From: an uncultured Prevotellaceae bacterium
GTDB lineage: Bacteria; Bacteroidota; Bacteroidia; Bacteroidales; Bacteroidaceae
DNA length: 37,179 bases
Assembly (NCBI GenBank): GCA_900320435.1
Contig: ONSH01000004.1
Location: 1-37,179 of the forward strand
Reading direction: 5' to 3'
The first letter of the stretch is position 1. Each line of letters starts with the position of its first letter. The notes beneath the pieces are model-generated. The model saw only the letters and a list, made by a program, of their open reading frames with translations. It had not been told where the DNA came from and did not search any database. Below are positions 8,971 to 16,418 of this stretch, in pieces. Position numbers and translations under genes: made by a program.

Positions 8971-9968
8971 CCGGCTTCCTTATACCATTTGACGGTGGCG
9001 CGCACGCCGCGCTCCAGCGGCCATTCGGGAGCGAATCCCAGCTCGTGCCGGGCGGGCTCGATGTCGCATTGCCAGTTGCGTTGTGTCAGGATGTTGTACT
9101 TGTCGCGGTTCAAGACGATGAGGCGTTTCGTGCGCTGCATCCACCAGTCGCCGACGCTGCAGATGAGGCGCATGAGCCACAGCGGCGCCTTGACGTGCAG
9201 CACCCAGGGGTTGCCCAGTTCCTTTTGCACCAAATCGGAGAAGGTACGCGAGCTGTAGACCGCACCGTCGGAGAGGAAGTAGGCGCGCCCCAGAGCCTGC
9301 GGCGTCGTCAGCGCGCGGAAGACGGCCTGCACCAGATCGGCCACGTAGATGAAGGTGATGTCCTGCGGCTTGAGCCCTGCGGCAAAATCCATGTGGCCCT
9401 TGATGCTTTGCACCATGACGAAGTAGTCCTTTTCCCTGGGTCCGTACACGCCGGTGGGGCGCAGTATGGTGTAGGGGAAGCGCTCCACGGGCAGCGTGCG
9501 CAGATATTCCTCCGCAGCCCATTTGCTCTCGCCGTAGGCCGTGTTGGGCCGGGCTTTGTCGTCGGGGCGTATGGGTTGATAGGGCGGCGTCTCCCTCACG
9601 GCGCCGAAGACGCTCAGGCTGCTGATGAAGACGAAGCGCTCCGGCACCAGATCCGTTTCCATCAGCGCTTCCGCCAGATGGCGGGTGCCCTCGGTGTTGG
9701 TGCGGAAGAAGTCTTCGCGGCGCAGACATTTGGTGGCGCCTGCGGCGTGGACGATGTAGTCGAATCGGCCGCAGACCTTCAGCTGTGCTTTCAGCGATTC
9801 GGGGTCGCAGAGTTTGAGCTCAACAAAATGTATGCGCGGGTCCTGCAGATAGGCCTTGCTGCTGGTCAGGCGCATGGCGGCCCAGGTTTCGTAGCCCTGT
9901 CGAAGGGCTTCTTCTACGATAAAACTGCCGATGAAGCCGCTGGCTCCGGTCACAAGTATGCGTTTCAT
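8961..9968 (-). CDS. NAD(P)-dependent epimerase/dehydratase (extended SDR), 335 aa
   Basis: Cytoplasmic Rossmann-fold enzyme of the extended short-chain dehydrogenase family. The N-terminal nucleotide-binding motif is TGASGFIG (residues 7-14). The catalytic Ser lies in ISSLSVFG, and the YxxxK pair in AYGESKWAAEEYL (about residues 145-149). RPTGVYGPREKDY is typical of the sugar-epimerase/3-beta-HSD-like branch. The substrate is unknown; nucleotide sugar or sterol-like ligands are both possible. It overlaps the upstream nnrD stop by 4 bases and the downstream MATE start by 10 bases, so translation is probably coupled. The ATG at 9968 falls 4 bases inside nnrD. Confidence 0.9.
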   Translation of the reverse strand: MKRILVTGASGFIGSFIVEEALRQGYETWAAMRLTSSKAYLQDPRIHFVELKLCDPESLKAQLKVCGRFDYIVHAAGATKCLRREDFFRTNTEGTRHLAEALMETDLVPERFVFISSLSVFGAVRETPPYQPIRPDDKARPNTAYGESKWAAEEYLRTLPVERFPYTILRPTGVYGPREKDYFVMVQSIKGHMDFAAGLKPQDITFIYVADLVQAVFRALTTPQALGRAYFLSDGAVYSSRTFSDLVQKELGNPWVLHVKAPLWLMRLICSVGDWWMQRTKRLIVLNRDKYNILTQRNWQCDIEPARHELGFAPEWPLERGVRATVKWYKEAGWL

Positions 9969-10792
9969 TGGGATGCGGTGTTACGTATGGTTTTGAAGGC
10001 TGCCGGGAGGAAGTTCACCAAGGCTGAGGCGGTCACGCTGTGTTCGCCCAAAGCGTCGCGGGCGGCATCTCCGGCAAGAGCGTGAAGCGAGACGCCCAGG
10101 AGAGCGGCTTCCCAAGGGGCGTAGCCCTGCGCCATGAGGCTGACGATGATGCCGGTCAGCACGTCTCCGCTGCCGGCGGTAGCCATGCCGTTGTTGCCCC
10201 AAGGGCAGACGTAAGCCTCGGATTCATCGCCTCCGGGCGGCAGGATGAGGGTGGGGTGGCCTTTCTTCACGACGATGAAGCGGGAGAGATCGGCGCCGGC
10301 TTCCTTGAGCCGCAGCCACTCTCCTCCGTGCGGGGTGATGACGGTGCCGTCGGGCACATCTTTCGTCCACTCGGGATGCCGGGCCAGGATGTTGAGCGCA
10401 TCGGCGTCGAGCAGCAGCGGTTTGGCGGTGGCGAGGACGCATTGGCTGCGAAGCGCCTGAGCGCTGTCGTCGCGGGTGCCGAGGGCCGGTCCTGCGGCAA
10501 CGGCGCTGAAAGGTGCGGGATTCACTGCCTGCGTGAAGTGCGTCTCCGAGGGGTCGTGCACGAGGACGGCTTCGGGCACTGCCACTTGCAGGATGTCGTT
10601 GTTGCGACGGGGCAGACAGACGCACACCTTGCCCACGCCCGTTGCCAAAGCGGCCCTTGCAGCGAGTATCGATGCGCCGCCCATGCCCCATTGTCCAGCG
10701 ATAATCAGGGCCTGTCCGAAGGTGCCTTTGTGGCCGTCGGCGGGGCGCTCCTTGAGGAGCGTGCGAAGCAGCGTAAGCGTGATTGTCGTCAT
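9965..10792 (-). CDS. nnrD: ADP-dependent NAD(P)H-hydrate dehydratase, stand-alone, 275 aa
   Basis: Repairs hydrated NAD(P)H, using ADP to remove water; ribokinase-like fold, cytoplasmic. Recognisable family motifs are KGTFGQALIIAGQWGMGGA near the N-terminus, the TPHGGEWLRL segment, and the C-terminal active-site motif NGMATAGSGDVLTGI with its catalytic Asp. Many Bacteroidetes enzymes are fused to the NnrE epimerase domain (about 500 aa in all); here only the NnrD half is present. The frame reaches a TTG at 10804, but that codon lies inside a TACTTTTG -7 box, so the ATG at 10792 is chosen, giving a very short leader. It heads the nnrD-epimerase-MATE group and is divergent from the SGNH gene. 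Confidence 0.9.
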   Translation of the reverse strand: MTTITLTLLRTLLKERPADGHKGTFGQALIIAGQWGMGGASILAARAALATGVGKVCVCLPRRNNDILQVAVPEAVLVHDPSETHFTQAVNPAPFSAVAAGPALGTRDDSAQALRSQCVLATAKPLLLDADALNILARHPEWTKDVPDGTVITPHGGEWLRLKEAGADLSRFIVVKKGHPTLILPPGGDESEAYVCPWGNNGMATAGSGDVLTGIIVSLMAQGYAPWEAALLGVSLHALAGDAARDALGEHSVTASALVNFLPAAFKTIRNTASQ

Positions 10793-10801
10793 TTCTTGTG
10801 A

Positions 10802-10809
10802 CAAAAGTA
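10802..10809 (-). promoter_or_regulatory. -7 element TACTTTTG for nnrD operon
   Basis: An exact TAnnTTTG match on the minus strand. Only 9 bases separate its last G from the nnrD ATG, so the transcript probably has a leader of a few bases. It overlaps the upstream TTG codon and rules that start out. Confidence 0.7.
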
Positions 10810-10841
10810 CGAAAAAAGTGGGATATTTGAAATTTTTCTTT

Positions 10842-10849
10842 TAACTTTG
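10842..10849 (+). promoter_or_regulatory. -7 element TAACTTTG for the SGNH hydrolase gene
   Basis: An exact TAnnTTTG match 11 bases before the ATG at 10861. A TTTG at 10826-10829 is too close to serve as a normal -33 element. It forms a compact divergent promoter pair with 10802-10809. Confidence 0.65.
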
Positions 10850-10860
10850 CCCGCAAAAAG

Positions 10861-11514
10861 ATGAAAAAGACACTCTTCACCGCCGTTTATCTGCTCTCCT
10901 GCCTCTTGCTCCGGGGGCAGACCCTTGCGGTTTTCGGCGACTCCTATGTGGCCAACCATCGTGCTCCGAAAGAGGAGACCTGGCACGCCAAGTGGGCCGT
11001 GCGCCACGGGTATGCCTATCAGAATGTCGGGCGCAACGGCGGCTGCGTGGCCTTCGACCGCACCCGGGAGCGCTTTGGACCCGCCATGACGGTGCGCTAT
11101 GCGCAGCTCTCGCCCGAGGCCGACATCGTGCTCATCATCGCCGGTCACAACGATGCCGACAAATGCGGACGCAACAAGGATTCGCTCCGTATGTTCCGCG
11201 ACTCGCTGGCTGTCGTGATCGACCGCATCCGCTTGCAGTGTCCCAGGGCCCGTGTGGGCTACGTGACGCCTTGGGCGGTGGACCGTCCGGGCTTCGAGGG
11301 TGTCCACAAGGCCATACTAAAGGTATGTCGGAAAAAGAAGGTGCCCGTCCTGGACAATTTCCGCAATGACTGCCCCGTGCACGTGCTTGATGCGGAGTTT
11401 CGTCGCCGCTATTTCCAGGCGCCGCAGGACAAGGCGCACCTCAACGCTGCCGGCCACAATCTCTATCTGCCTTACGCCGAGCGTTGGATGGACACTTGGG
11501 TTACGAAAGAATGA
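10861..11514 (+). CDS. Secreted SGNH/GDSL-type hydrolase, 217 aa
   Basis: An esterase/lipase-like hydrolase of the SGNH superfamily, probably periplasmic or exported. The signal peptide is MKKTLFTAVYLLSCLLLRG. All four catalytic blocks are visible: FGDS with Ser28, the Gly in NVGRNGG, GHND with Asn97, and the DKAH motif with Asp190 and His193. The length is typical of single-domain family members. A substrate such as an O-acetylated sugar or a lipid cannot be decided from sequence. It is expressed from its own promoter. Its last 14 bases overlap the end of the convergent PAP2-like gene. Confidence 0.88.
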   Translation: MKKTLFTAVYLLSCLLLRGQTLAVFGDSYVANHRAPKEETWHAKWAVRHGYAYQNVGRNGGCVAFDRTRERFGPAMTVRYAQLSPEADIVLIIAGHNDADKCGRNKDSLRMFRDSLAVVIDRIRLQCPRARVGYVTPWAVDRPGFEGVHKAILKVCRKKKVPVLDNFRNDCPVHVLDAEFRRRYFQAPQDKAHLNAAGHNLYLPYAERWMDTWVTKE

Positions 11515-12127
11515 TGCCGACGAAGCCGCAAAGGATGCCAAAGCCGAAACCGCAGAGCACTTGCGCCAGCGTGTGCTGAAGCAGCACCATGCGCGAGGAC
11601 ATCACACAGCCCGAAAGCAAAAGCAACAGACAGAGCCACCAGACCGGGTTGTAGTTGAGCAGCAGGCTGTAGGCCACCAAGGCGCCGACGGCAGCGCCGG
11701 CGGCCGCCGAATGCATGCTGATTTTCCACCAGATGTTGATAATGGTGCAGCCGCATTGGAGCATCAGTGAAGCCACGATGAGCGCGCCGGCGAATGCGGG
11801 CATATGGACGTTTTCGATGATGGAGAAGCAGCACAGGTAGGAGACGATGTGCAGGAGGTAGGGCACGAAGCGGCGATGACGTCGGCTCAGCTCTGCGGTC
11901 GACCATCCGTGGGCCTTGCGGTAGAGCATCACACCCACCCACGGGATGAGCACCGTGAAGAGATAGACAACGGCCAGCAGCCACAGCTTGAAGCTCCAGG
12001 GCAGCAGCGAGAGATAGGTCACGGTGAGCAGCACCGCAAAAGCCACCGTAGGGTAGTAGCTCGGCCTGAAGATAAGGGAGACGGTGCGAGCCAGAGCGAG
12101 AAAGTTAAAAGAGCGGGGTCGTTTCAT
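11501..12127 (-). CDS. PAP2-like integral membrane protein, catalytic Asp not conserved, 208 aa
   Basis: An inner-membrane protein with about five or six hydrophobic segments. Spaced landmarks resemble the type 2 phosphatidic acid phosphatase motifs: an Arg-rich loop RRHRRFVPY in the place of KX6RP, SMHSAAAG in the place of PSGH, and SRMVLLQHTLAQ in the place of SRX5HX3D. The last motif keeps the Ser-Arg and the His at the right spacing but has Gln where the Asp should be. The protein may therefore be an inactive or altered phosphatase relative. Its ATG overlaps the rpoN stop in an ATGA arrangement, so it is the third gene of the rnr-rpoN operon. It ends inside the convergent SGNH gene (14-base overlap). 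The PAP2 assignment is by motif resemblance only. Confidence 0.72.
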   Translation of the reverse strand: MKRPRSFNFLALARTVSLIFRPSYYPTVAFAVLLTVTYLSLLPWSFKLWLLAVVYLFTVLIPWVGVMLYRKAHGWSTAELSRRHRRFVPYLLHIVSYLCCFSIIENVHMPAFAGALIVASLMLQCGCTIINIWWKISMHSAAAGAAVGALVAYSLLLNYNPVWWLCLLLLLSGCVMSSRMVLLQHTLAQVLCGFGFGILCGFVGIILS

Positions 12128-13413
12128 TTTCTGTATCGTGCGGGTGGATATCCGAGTTGTTCGCGGTATTTGGCTACGGTGCGCCGGGCGATGTCGTAGC
12201 CTTGTTCCCGGAGCGCCGTGCAGAGCGCCTCGTCGCTCAGGGGCTCCGTCTTGTCTTCTGCCTCAATGAGGGTTTTGAGGGCGGCCTTCACCTTGCGGGT
12301 GGACACGGCTTCACCGTCCTGCGTGCTGCTGCCCGAGAAGAACCATTTGAGGGGATAGATGCCGTAGGGCGTCTCTACGTATTTCGATGAGGTGACGCGC
12401 GAGACGGTGCTGAGATTCAGTCCGGTCTTTTCGGCCACATCCTCCAGTCGCATGGGGCGCAGCAGGTTTTCGTCGCCTTCGCGGAAGAAAGGCCTCTGCA
12501 GCCTGATGATGGCTTTCATCACGGCCGTCATGGTGAGGCGGCGCTGCGTCAGCGCATCGATGAACAGCTGTCCGCGTTCGCGATATTCGCGCACGAAGGA
12601 GGCGCTCTCTTCGCTGCCGCTGTCGTCCGCCTCGGAGCTCAGACGCAGGGAGGGCACGTCGCCCTGATTGAGCGAGAGACGCAGGGTTCCCTCGTCGTCC
12701 ATTTCCACGATGAAGTCGGGCTTGATGGTCTCGGTGGCCCGCCCTACAGGGTCGCTCGGGTTGTTGCCCGGGCGGGGATTCAGGTGCTGCACTTCGCGGC
12801 GCAGACGCTCCACTTCGGCGTCGGTGAGGCCCATCTTGTCCTGTATGCGGTCCCAGCGTTTGCCGGTGAAATCGTCCCAATGGCGTTCGAACACCGTGCG
12901 CAGCTTCGCACTGGGATGTTGCAGCAGCAGACATTCCTTCAGATTTCTGGCGCCGATGCCGGGCGGGTCAAACTGCTGCAGCACCGCGAGCATCCTCCCG
13001 ACTTCCTCCTCCGAGGCCGAGAGGCTGTGGTAGATTTCCAGCTCGTCGGCAATCTGGCTGAGCGGCTTGGTGATGAAGCCGTTGTCGTCGAGCGAACCGA
13101 TGAGGTATTCCAGGATGTCGCGCTCGTGGTCGCTCAGGTCGTATTCGCCCATCTGTTCCGTGAGGCGGTCATAGAAGGAGAGTGTCTCGCCCCGTTCGCC
13201 CATCTCATAGGTCAGCGGACTGCGGCGGGTGCCGCCGCCGGTGTGGCGCTTCTCCAGCCAGGGATTCTCCATGCACTCCGTCTCCACGCGCTCCCTCAGT
13301 TCGTCGAGCGAGAGCGCCGTCAGCCGGGCGGCCAGGAGCTGTTGCGGGGTGAGCTGCAGGCGTTGCTCCTGCGTCAGGGTTTGGGTCTGTGTCTGGGAGA
13401 GCGTCTGTGCCAC
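12124..13413 (-). CDS. rpoN: RNA polymerase sigma-54 factor
   Basis: Alternative sigma factor recognising -24/-12 promoters, which needs AAA+ activator proteins. Region I is Gln- and Leu-rich (TQEQRLQLTPQQLLAARL, with MENPWLE). The core-binding region includes DNGFITKPLSQIADEL and DPPGIGARNLKECLLLQ. The DNA-binding part has an HTH (LEDVAEKTGLNLSTVSRV) and the RpoN box ARRTVAKYREQLG near the C-terminus. At 429 aa it is shorter than the usual 480-500, mainly because the acidic region II linker is short. The start is a GTG directly abutting the rnr stop; no internal ATG would preserve region I. It is in one operon with rnr (upstream) and the PAP2-like gene (4-base overlap downstream). Confidence 0.95.
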   Translation of the reverse strand: MAQTLSQTQTQTLTQEQRLQLTPQQLLAARLTALSLDELRERVETECMENPWLEKRHTGGGTRRSPLTYEMGERGETLSFYDRLTEQMGEYDLSDHERDILEYLIGSLDDNGFITKPLSQIADELEIYHSLSASEEEVGRMLAVLQQFDPPGIGARNLKECLLLQHPSAKLRTVFERHWDDFTGKRWDRIQDKMGLTDAEVERLRREVQHLNPRPGNNPSDPVGRATETIKPDFIVEMDDEGTLRLSLNQGDVPSLRLSSEADDSGSEESASFVREYRERGQLFIDALTQRRLTMTAVMKAIIRLQRPFFREGDENLLRPMRLEDVAEKTGLNLSTVSRVTSSKYVETPYGIYPLKWFFSGSSTQDGEAVSTRKVKAALKTLIEAEDKTEPLSDEALCTALREQGYDIARRTVAKYREQLGYPPARYRK

Positions 13414-15573
13414 TTAGTCGCGGATGAGTTTGTAGTCGAGCTGCTTGCGGTAGAGGTCGGCGCGCGCCACCTGTATCTTCACCTGGTCGCCCAGGGTGTA
13501 CTGGCGATGGGTGCGGCGTCCGCGCAGGCAGTAGTTTTTCTCGTCGAATTCGTAGTAGTCGTCGCAGAGGTCGCGCAGCGGCACCATGCCTTCGCACTTG
13601 TTCTCGTTGACCTCCACGTAGAGTCCGTATTCCGTCACGCCGGAGATGGTGCCTTCGAACACTTCGCCCAGGCGCTCTTTCATGTATTCCACCTGCTTGT
13701 ATTTGATGCTGGAGCGCTCGGCCTGTGCGGCGAGCTGTTCCATGTCGCTGGAGTGGTCGCACAGCTCCTCGTATTTCTCGCGGTTGGCGCTGCGTCCGCC
13801 CTGTGCGTAGCGTGTCAGCAGGCGGTGCACCATCAGGTCGGGATAGCGGCGTATGGGCGAGGTGAAGTGGGTGTAGTAGGGGAAGGCCAGCCCGTAGTGT
13901 CCGATGTTGTGCGTGGAGTAGCGGGCCTTCATCATGGAGCGCAGCGTGAGCAGCTCGATGACGTTCTGCTCCTTTTTGCCGCGTATGTCGGCCATGAGCC
14001 GGTTGATGCTCTGGCTGATGCCTTTCGTGTCGTGTCCGGCCTTGAATTTGTAGCCGAACTTCTGCACGAAGCCCGAGAGGTTCATCAGCTTGTCGGGGTC
14101 GGGCGTTTCGTGGATGCGGTAGACGAAGGTCTTCTGCGACTGGTTCTGCTTTTTGCCCTTTTCACGGGACACCTTGCCGATGCTTTCGGCCACCGTGCGG
14201 TTGGCCAGCAGCATGAATTCCTCGATGAGCTTGTTGGCGTCCTGGCTCTTCTTGAAATACACGGAGAGGGGCTTGCCCTCCTCGTCGATCTCGAAGCGCA
14301 CCTCCGTGCGGTCGAAGTCCACGCTGCCCGCCTCGAAGCGTTTGGCGCGCAGGACTTTGGCGAAGCGGTCCAGTTGGCGCAGCTCTTCGGCGTAGTCGCC
14401 GTCCTTGCCTTCGAGGATTTCCTGCACCTCTTCGTAGCAGTAGCGGCGGTTGCTGCGCGTCACCGTGTGGGCCAGATGCCAGTCCTTCACCTCGCCTTTT
14501 TCGTTGATTTTAAACACGACGCTGTAGGTCAGCTTGTCTTCGTCGGGGCGCAGCGAGCAGATGAGGTTGCAGAGCCTTTCGGGCAGCATCGGCACGGTGC
14601 GGTCCACCAGATAGACGCTCGTGGCGCGCTTCTGCGCCTCGCGGTCGATGATGCTCCCTTCCGTCACGTAGGCGCTCACGTCGGCGATGTGCACGCCCAC
14701 TTCCCACAGGTGTTCCCCGATCTGACGGATGGAGAGCGCGTCGTCGAAGTCCTTGGCGTCGCGCGGGTCGATGGTGAAGGTGAGCACATCGCGCATATCC
14801 TCCCGTCGGTCAATCTCCTCCTGAGGGATCTCCAGGGGGATCTTCTCTGCGGCGGCCTCCACGGCTTTGGGGTAGGTGTAGGGCAGACCGTATTCAGCCA
14901 GTATGGCGTGCATCTCGGCGTTGTTCTCTCCCGTGGCGCCCAGGATGTCCACCACCTTGCCGATGGGGTTCTTTGCGTCTTCGGGCCACTCCACGATTTT
15001 CACCACCGCCTTGTCGCCGTTCTTGCCCTTCTTGAGGTTGCTGCGGGGGATGATGATGTCGGTGGCCAGCGTGCGGTCTTCGGTGAGCAGATAGGCGTAT
15101 TCCTTCCTCACCTGCAGCGTGCCGACGAATTGCTTGTCGGCCCTCTCCAGTATCTCGATCACGCGGGCCTCGCGGATGTGGTTCTTGCGTCGGGCCATCA
15201 TGCTGACGCGCACCCGGTCGCCTTCCATGGCGCGCATCGAGTTGCGCTCTGCCACGAAGATGGGCTCTCCGCCCTCATCGGGCAGGAAGGTGTTCTTGCC
15301 GTTGGCTTTGCGGTGGAATTTGCCGTCCATCACGCCCGTGACGTCGTTCAGCTGATAGCAGTAGCGGGGCGACTCGCGGATGAAGTCCTCCAAGAGCAGA
15401 TCCTGCAGGATGTCGGCCACCAGCTGCCTGGCCGGCGGGGTGGTCAGTGAGAAGTTGCGGCAGATGGTGCGCTGCTCGTATGCCGTGGTGGGGTTTTGCT
15501 GAAACATCTCTTCGATGTCGCGCCTCAGGTCCTTTTTCCTGATGCGGCGAATGCCGGTTTTTTTTCTTCCCAT
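13414..15573 (-). CDS. rnr: Ribonuclease R
   Basis: Processive 3'-5' exoribonuclease of the RNB (RNase II) family, acting on structured RNA and in rRNA quality control. It has 719 aa. The order is an N-terminal HTH-like region, cold-shock-type OB domains, the RNB catalytic domain with TIDPRDAKDFDDALS (the Mg-binding Asp cluster near residue 270), HFTSPIRRYPDLMVHRLL near residue 590, and a C-terminal S1 domain (GVTEYGLYVEVNENKCEG). The C-terminus is short with little Lys-rich tail. The ATG at 15573 follows a TATCTTTG promoter box. rpoN starts immediately after the stop with no gap, so the two are co-transcribed. Confidence 0.96.
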   Translation of the reverse strand: MGRKKTGIRRIRKKDLRRDIEEMFQQNPTTAYEQRTICRNFSLTTPPARQLVADILQDLLLEDFIRESPRYCYQLNDVTGVMDGKFHRKANGKNTFLPDEGGEPIFVAERNSMRAMEGDRVRVSMMARRKNHIREARVIEILERADKQFVGTLQVRKEYAYLLTEDRTLATDIIIPRSNLKKGKNGDKAVVKIVEWPEDAKNPIGKVVDILGATGENNAEMHAILAEYGLPYTYPKAVEAAAEKIPLEIPQEEIDRREDMRDVLTFTIDPRDAKDFDDALSIRQIGEHLWEVGVHIADVSAYVTEGSIIDREAQKRATSVYLVDRTVPMLPERLCNLICSLRPDEDKLTYSVVFKINEKGEVKDWHLAHTVTRSNRRYCYEEVQEILEGKDGDYAEELRQLDRFAKVLRAKRFEAGSVDFDRTEVRFEIDEEGKPLSVYFKKSQDANKLIEEFMLLANRTVAESIGKVSREKGKKQNQSQKTFVYRIHETPDPDKLMNLSGFVQKFGYKFKAGHDTKGISQSINRLMADIRGKKEQNVIELLTLRSMMKARYSTHNIGHYGLAFPYYTHFTSPIRRYPDLMVHRLLTRYAQGGRSANREKYEELCDHSSDMEQLAAQAERSSIKYKQVEYMKERLGEVFEGTISGVTEYGLYVEVNENKCEGMVPLRDLCDDYYEFDEKNYCLRGRRTHRQYTLGDQVKIQVARADLYRKQLDYKLIRD

Positions 15574-15600
15574 AGCCTTGTTTGCTCGTTAATTCACAGG

Positions 15601-15608
15601 CAAAGATA
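15601..15608 (-). promoter_or_regulatory. -7 element TATCTTTG for rnr-rpoN operon
   Basis: The minus strand reads TATCTTTG, an exact TAnnTTTG match, 27 bases before the rnr ATG. It is part of a divergent gap shared with the trhA-like gene. Confidence 0.7.
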
Positions 15609-15644
15609 ACAAAATATCTTCATTTCGGCGGCTTTTCCGTTATT

Positions 15645-15672
15645 CTTTAAACTTTAAACTTTAAACTTTAAA
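15645..15672. repeat. Heptanucleotide array: CTTTAAA x4
   Basis: Four perfect tandem copies of CTTTAAA in the gap between rnr and the hemolysin III gene. The array ends 10 bases before the TACCTTTG -7 box and covers the position where a -33 element would sit. A copy-number change would move upstream DNA in 7-base steps. Confidence 0.95.
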
Positions 15673-15682
15673 CGAAAAACCG

Positions 15683-15690
15683 TACCTTTG
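15683..15690 (+). promoter_or_regulatory. -7 element TACCTTTG for the hemolysin III gene
   Basis: An exact TAnnTTTG match. Its last three bases form a TTG codon that extends the open frame upstream, so that codon cannot be the real start. Nine bases separate it from the ATG at 15700. The -33 region is occupied by the CTTTAAA array. Confidence 0.65.
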
Positions 15691-15699
15691 CCGTCGATT

Positions 15700-16326
15700 A
15701 TGCGTGGCTTACCCATCAAATCCGAGCGTGCCAACACCGTCACCCACCTGGCCGGGGCCGTTTTTGCCCTCTCGTCCATCTGGATGGTGTGGCCTGCGGT
15801 GCACCACAGCTGGCAGATGGCCTTCGGTGTCTTGTTTTTCATCGTCGGCATGTTCATCATGTTTGCCCTGAGCGCCTCCTATCATTGGGTGCATCCGGGC
15901 CGTGCGAAGCGCGTCATGCGCATCTTCGACCACATTGGCATCTACGTCATGATTGCCTGCTCCTACACGCCGATTTGTGTGGCCGTTGTGGGCGGCTGGC
16001 TGGGCTGGACCATCTTCGCCGTGCAGTGGGTGGCCGTCCTCGGGGGCATTTTCTATAAGGTGTTCGCCATGGGCCGCTTTCCCCGTCTCTCGCTGGCGAT
16101 TTATCTAACGATGGGGTGGAGCGTCTTGCTGGTCTTTAAGCCCGTCATGGCGCAGCTCTCTCCTCTGGCCATTGCGCTGCTCGTCACGGAGGGTGTGCTT
16201 TACTCTGCCGGCACTTATTTCTTCGCCTACGACAGCAAGAAGCATTTCCACGCCATCTGGCACATCTTCGTCCTCCTGGGCTCCATGGCCCATTGGAGCG
16301 TGGTGCTCTGCCTGCTGCTGGAGTGA
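15700..16326 (+). CDS. trhA: Hemolysin III / TrhA family (PAQR) membrane protein, 208 aa
   Basis: A seven-helix inner-membrane protein of the HlyIII/YqfA/PAQR superfamily. Conserved family pieces are ERANTVTHLAGAVFALS near the N-terminus, SASYHWVHPG, FDHIGIYVMIACSYTPIC, and the C-terminal FHAIWHIFVLLGSMAHW with its metal-binding His residues. Bacterial members are tied to membrane energetics or lipid homeostasis; the hemolysin name is historical. The ATG at 15700 is chosen over the upstream TTG at 15688, which lies in the -7 box. A hairpin terminator shared with the convergent gene follows within 20 bases. Confidence 0.9.
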   Translation: MRGLPIKSERANTVTHLAGAVFALSSIWMVWPAVHHSWQMAFGVLFFIVGMFIMFALSASYHWVHPGRAKRVMRIFDHIGIYVMIACSYTPICVAVVGGWLGWTIFAVQWVAVLGGIFYKVFAMGRFPRLSLAIYLTMGWSVLLVFKPVMAQLSPLAIALLVTEGVLYSAGTYFFAYDSKKHFHAIWHIFVLLGSMAHWSVVLCLLLE

Positions 16327-16343
16327 AAAAACCGGAAAAAACC

Positions 16344-16380
16344 GAAAAAGCCACCGGCGCTTTCGCGCCAGCGGCCTTTT
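16344..16380. terminator. Bidirectional hairpin terminator, copy 1 of an identical 34-nt sequence
   Basis: An 11-base stem arm (16350-16360), TTTC loop and second arm (16365-16375) pair with two A/C mismatches. The stem is preceded by five A and followed by four T, so it can stop transcription from both sides. It lies between the hemolysin III gene and the convergent 968-aa gene. Bases 16344-16377 are identical to 24462-24495. Confidence 0.85.
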
Positions 16381-16383
16381 CTT

Positions 16384-16418
16384 TCGCTTATCGTTTTTCG
16401 TCTTTCGTTTTTCGTTAA
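16384..16418. repeat. Heptanucleotide array, TCGTTTT-type, five units ending on a stop codon
   Basis: Five consecutive 7-base units, each starting TCG (TCGTTTT twice, plus TCGCTTA, TCGTCTT and TCGTTAA). The last unit contains the minus-strand stop codon of the 968-aa gene (16415-16417). The array fills the DNA between the hairpin terminator and that stop. Confidence 0.85.

Noticed and set aside
12784..15450. An 888-codon open frame on the plus strand opposite rnr and rpoN
   Set aside because: It is antisense to two well-matched genes, has His/Val/Leu-rich composition typical of a shadow frame in GC-rich coding DNA, and shows no domain.
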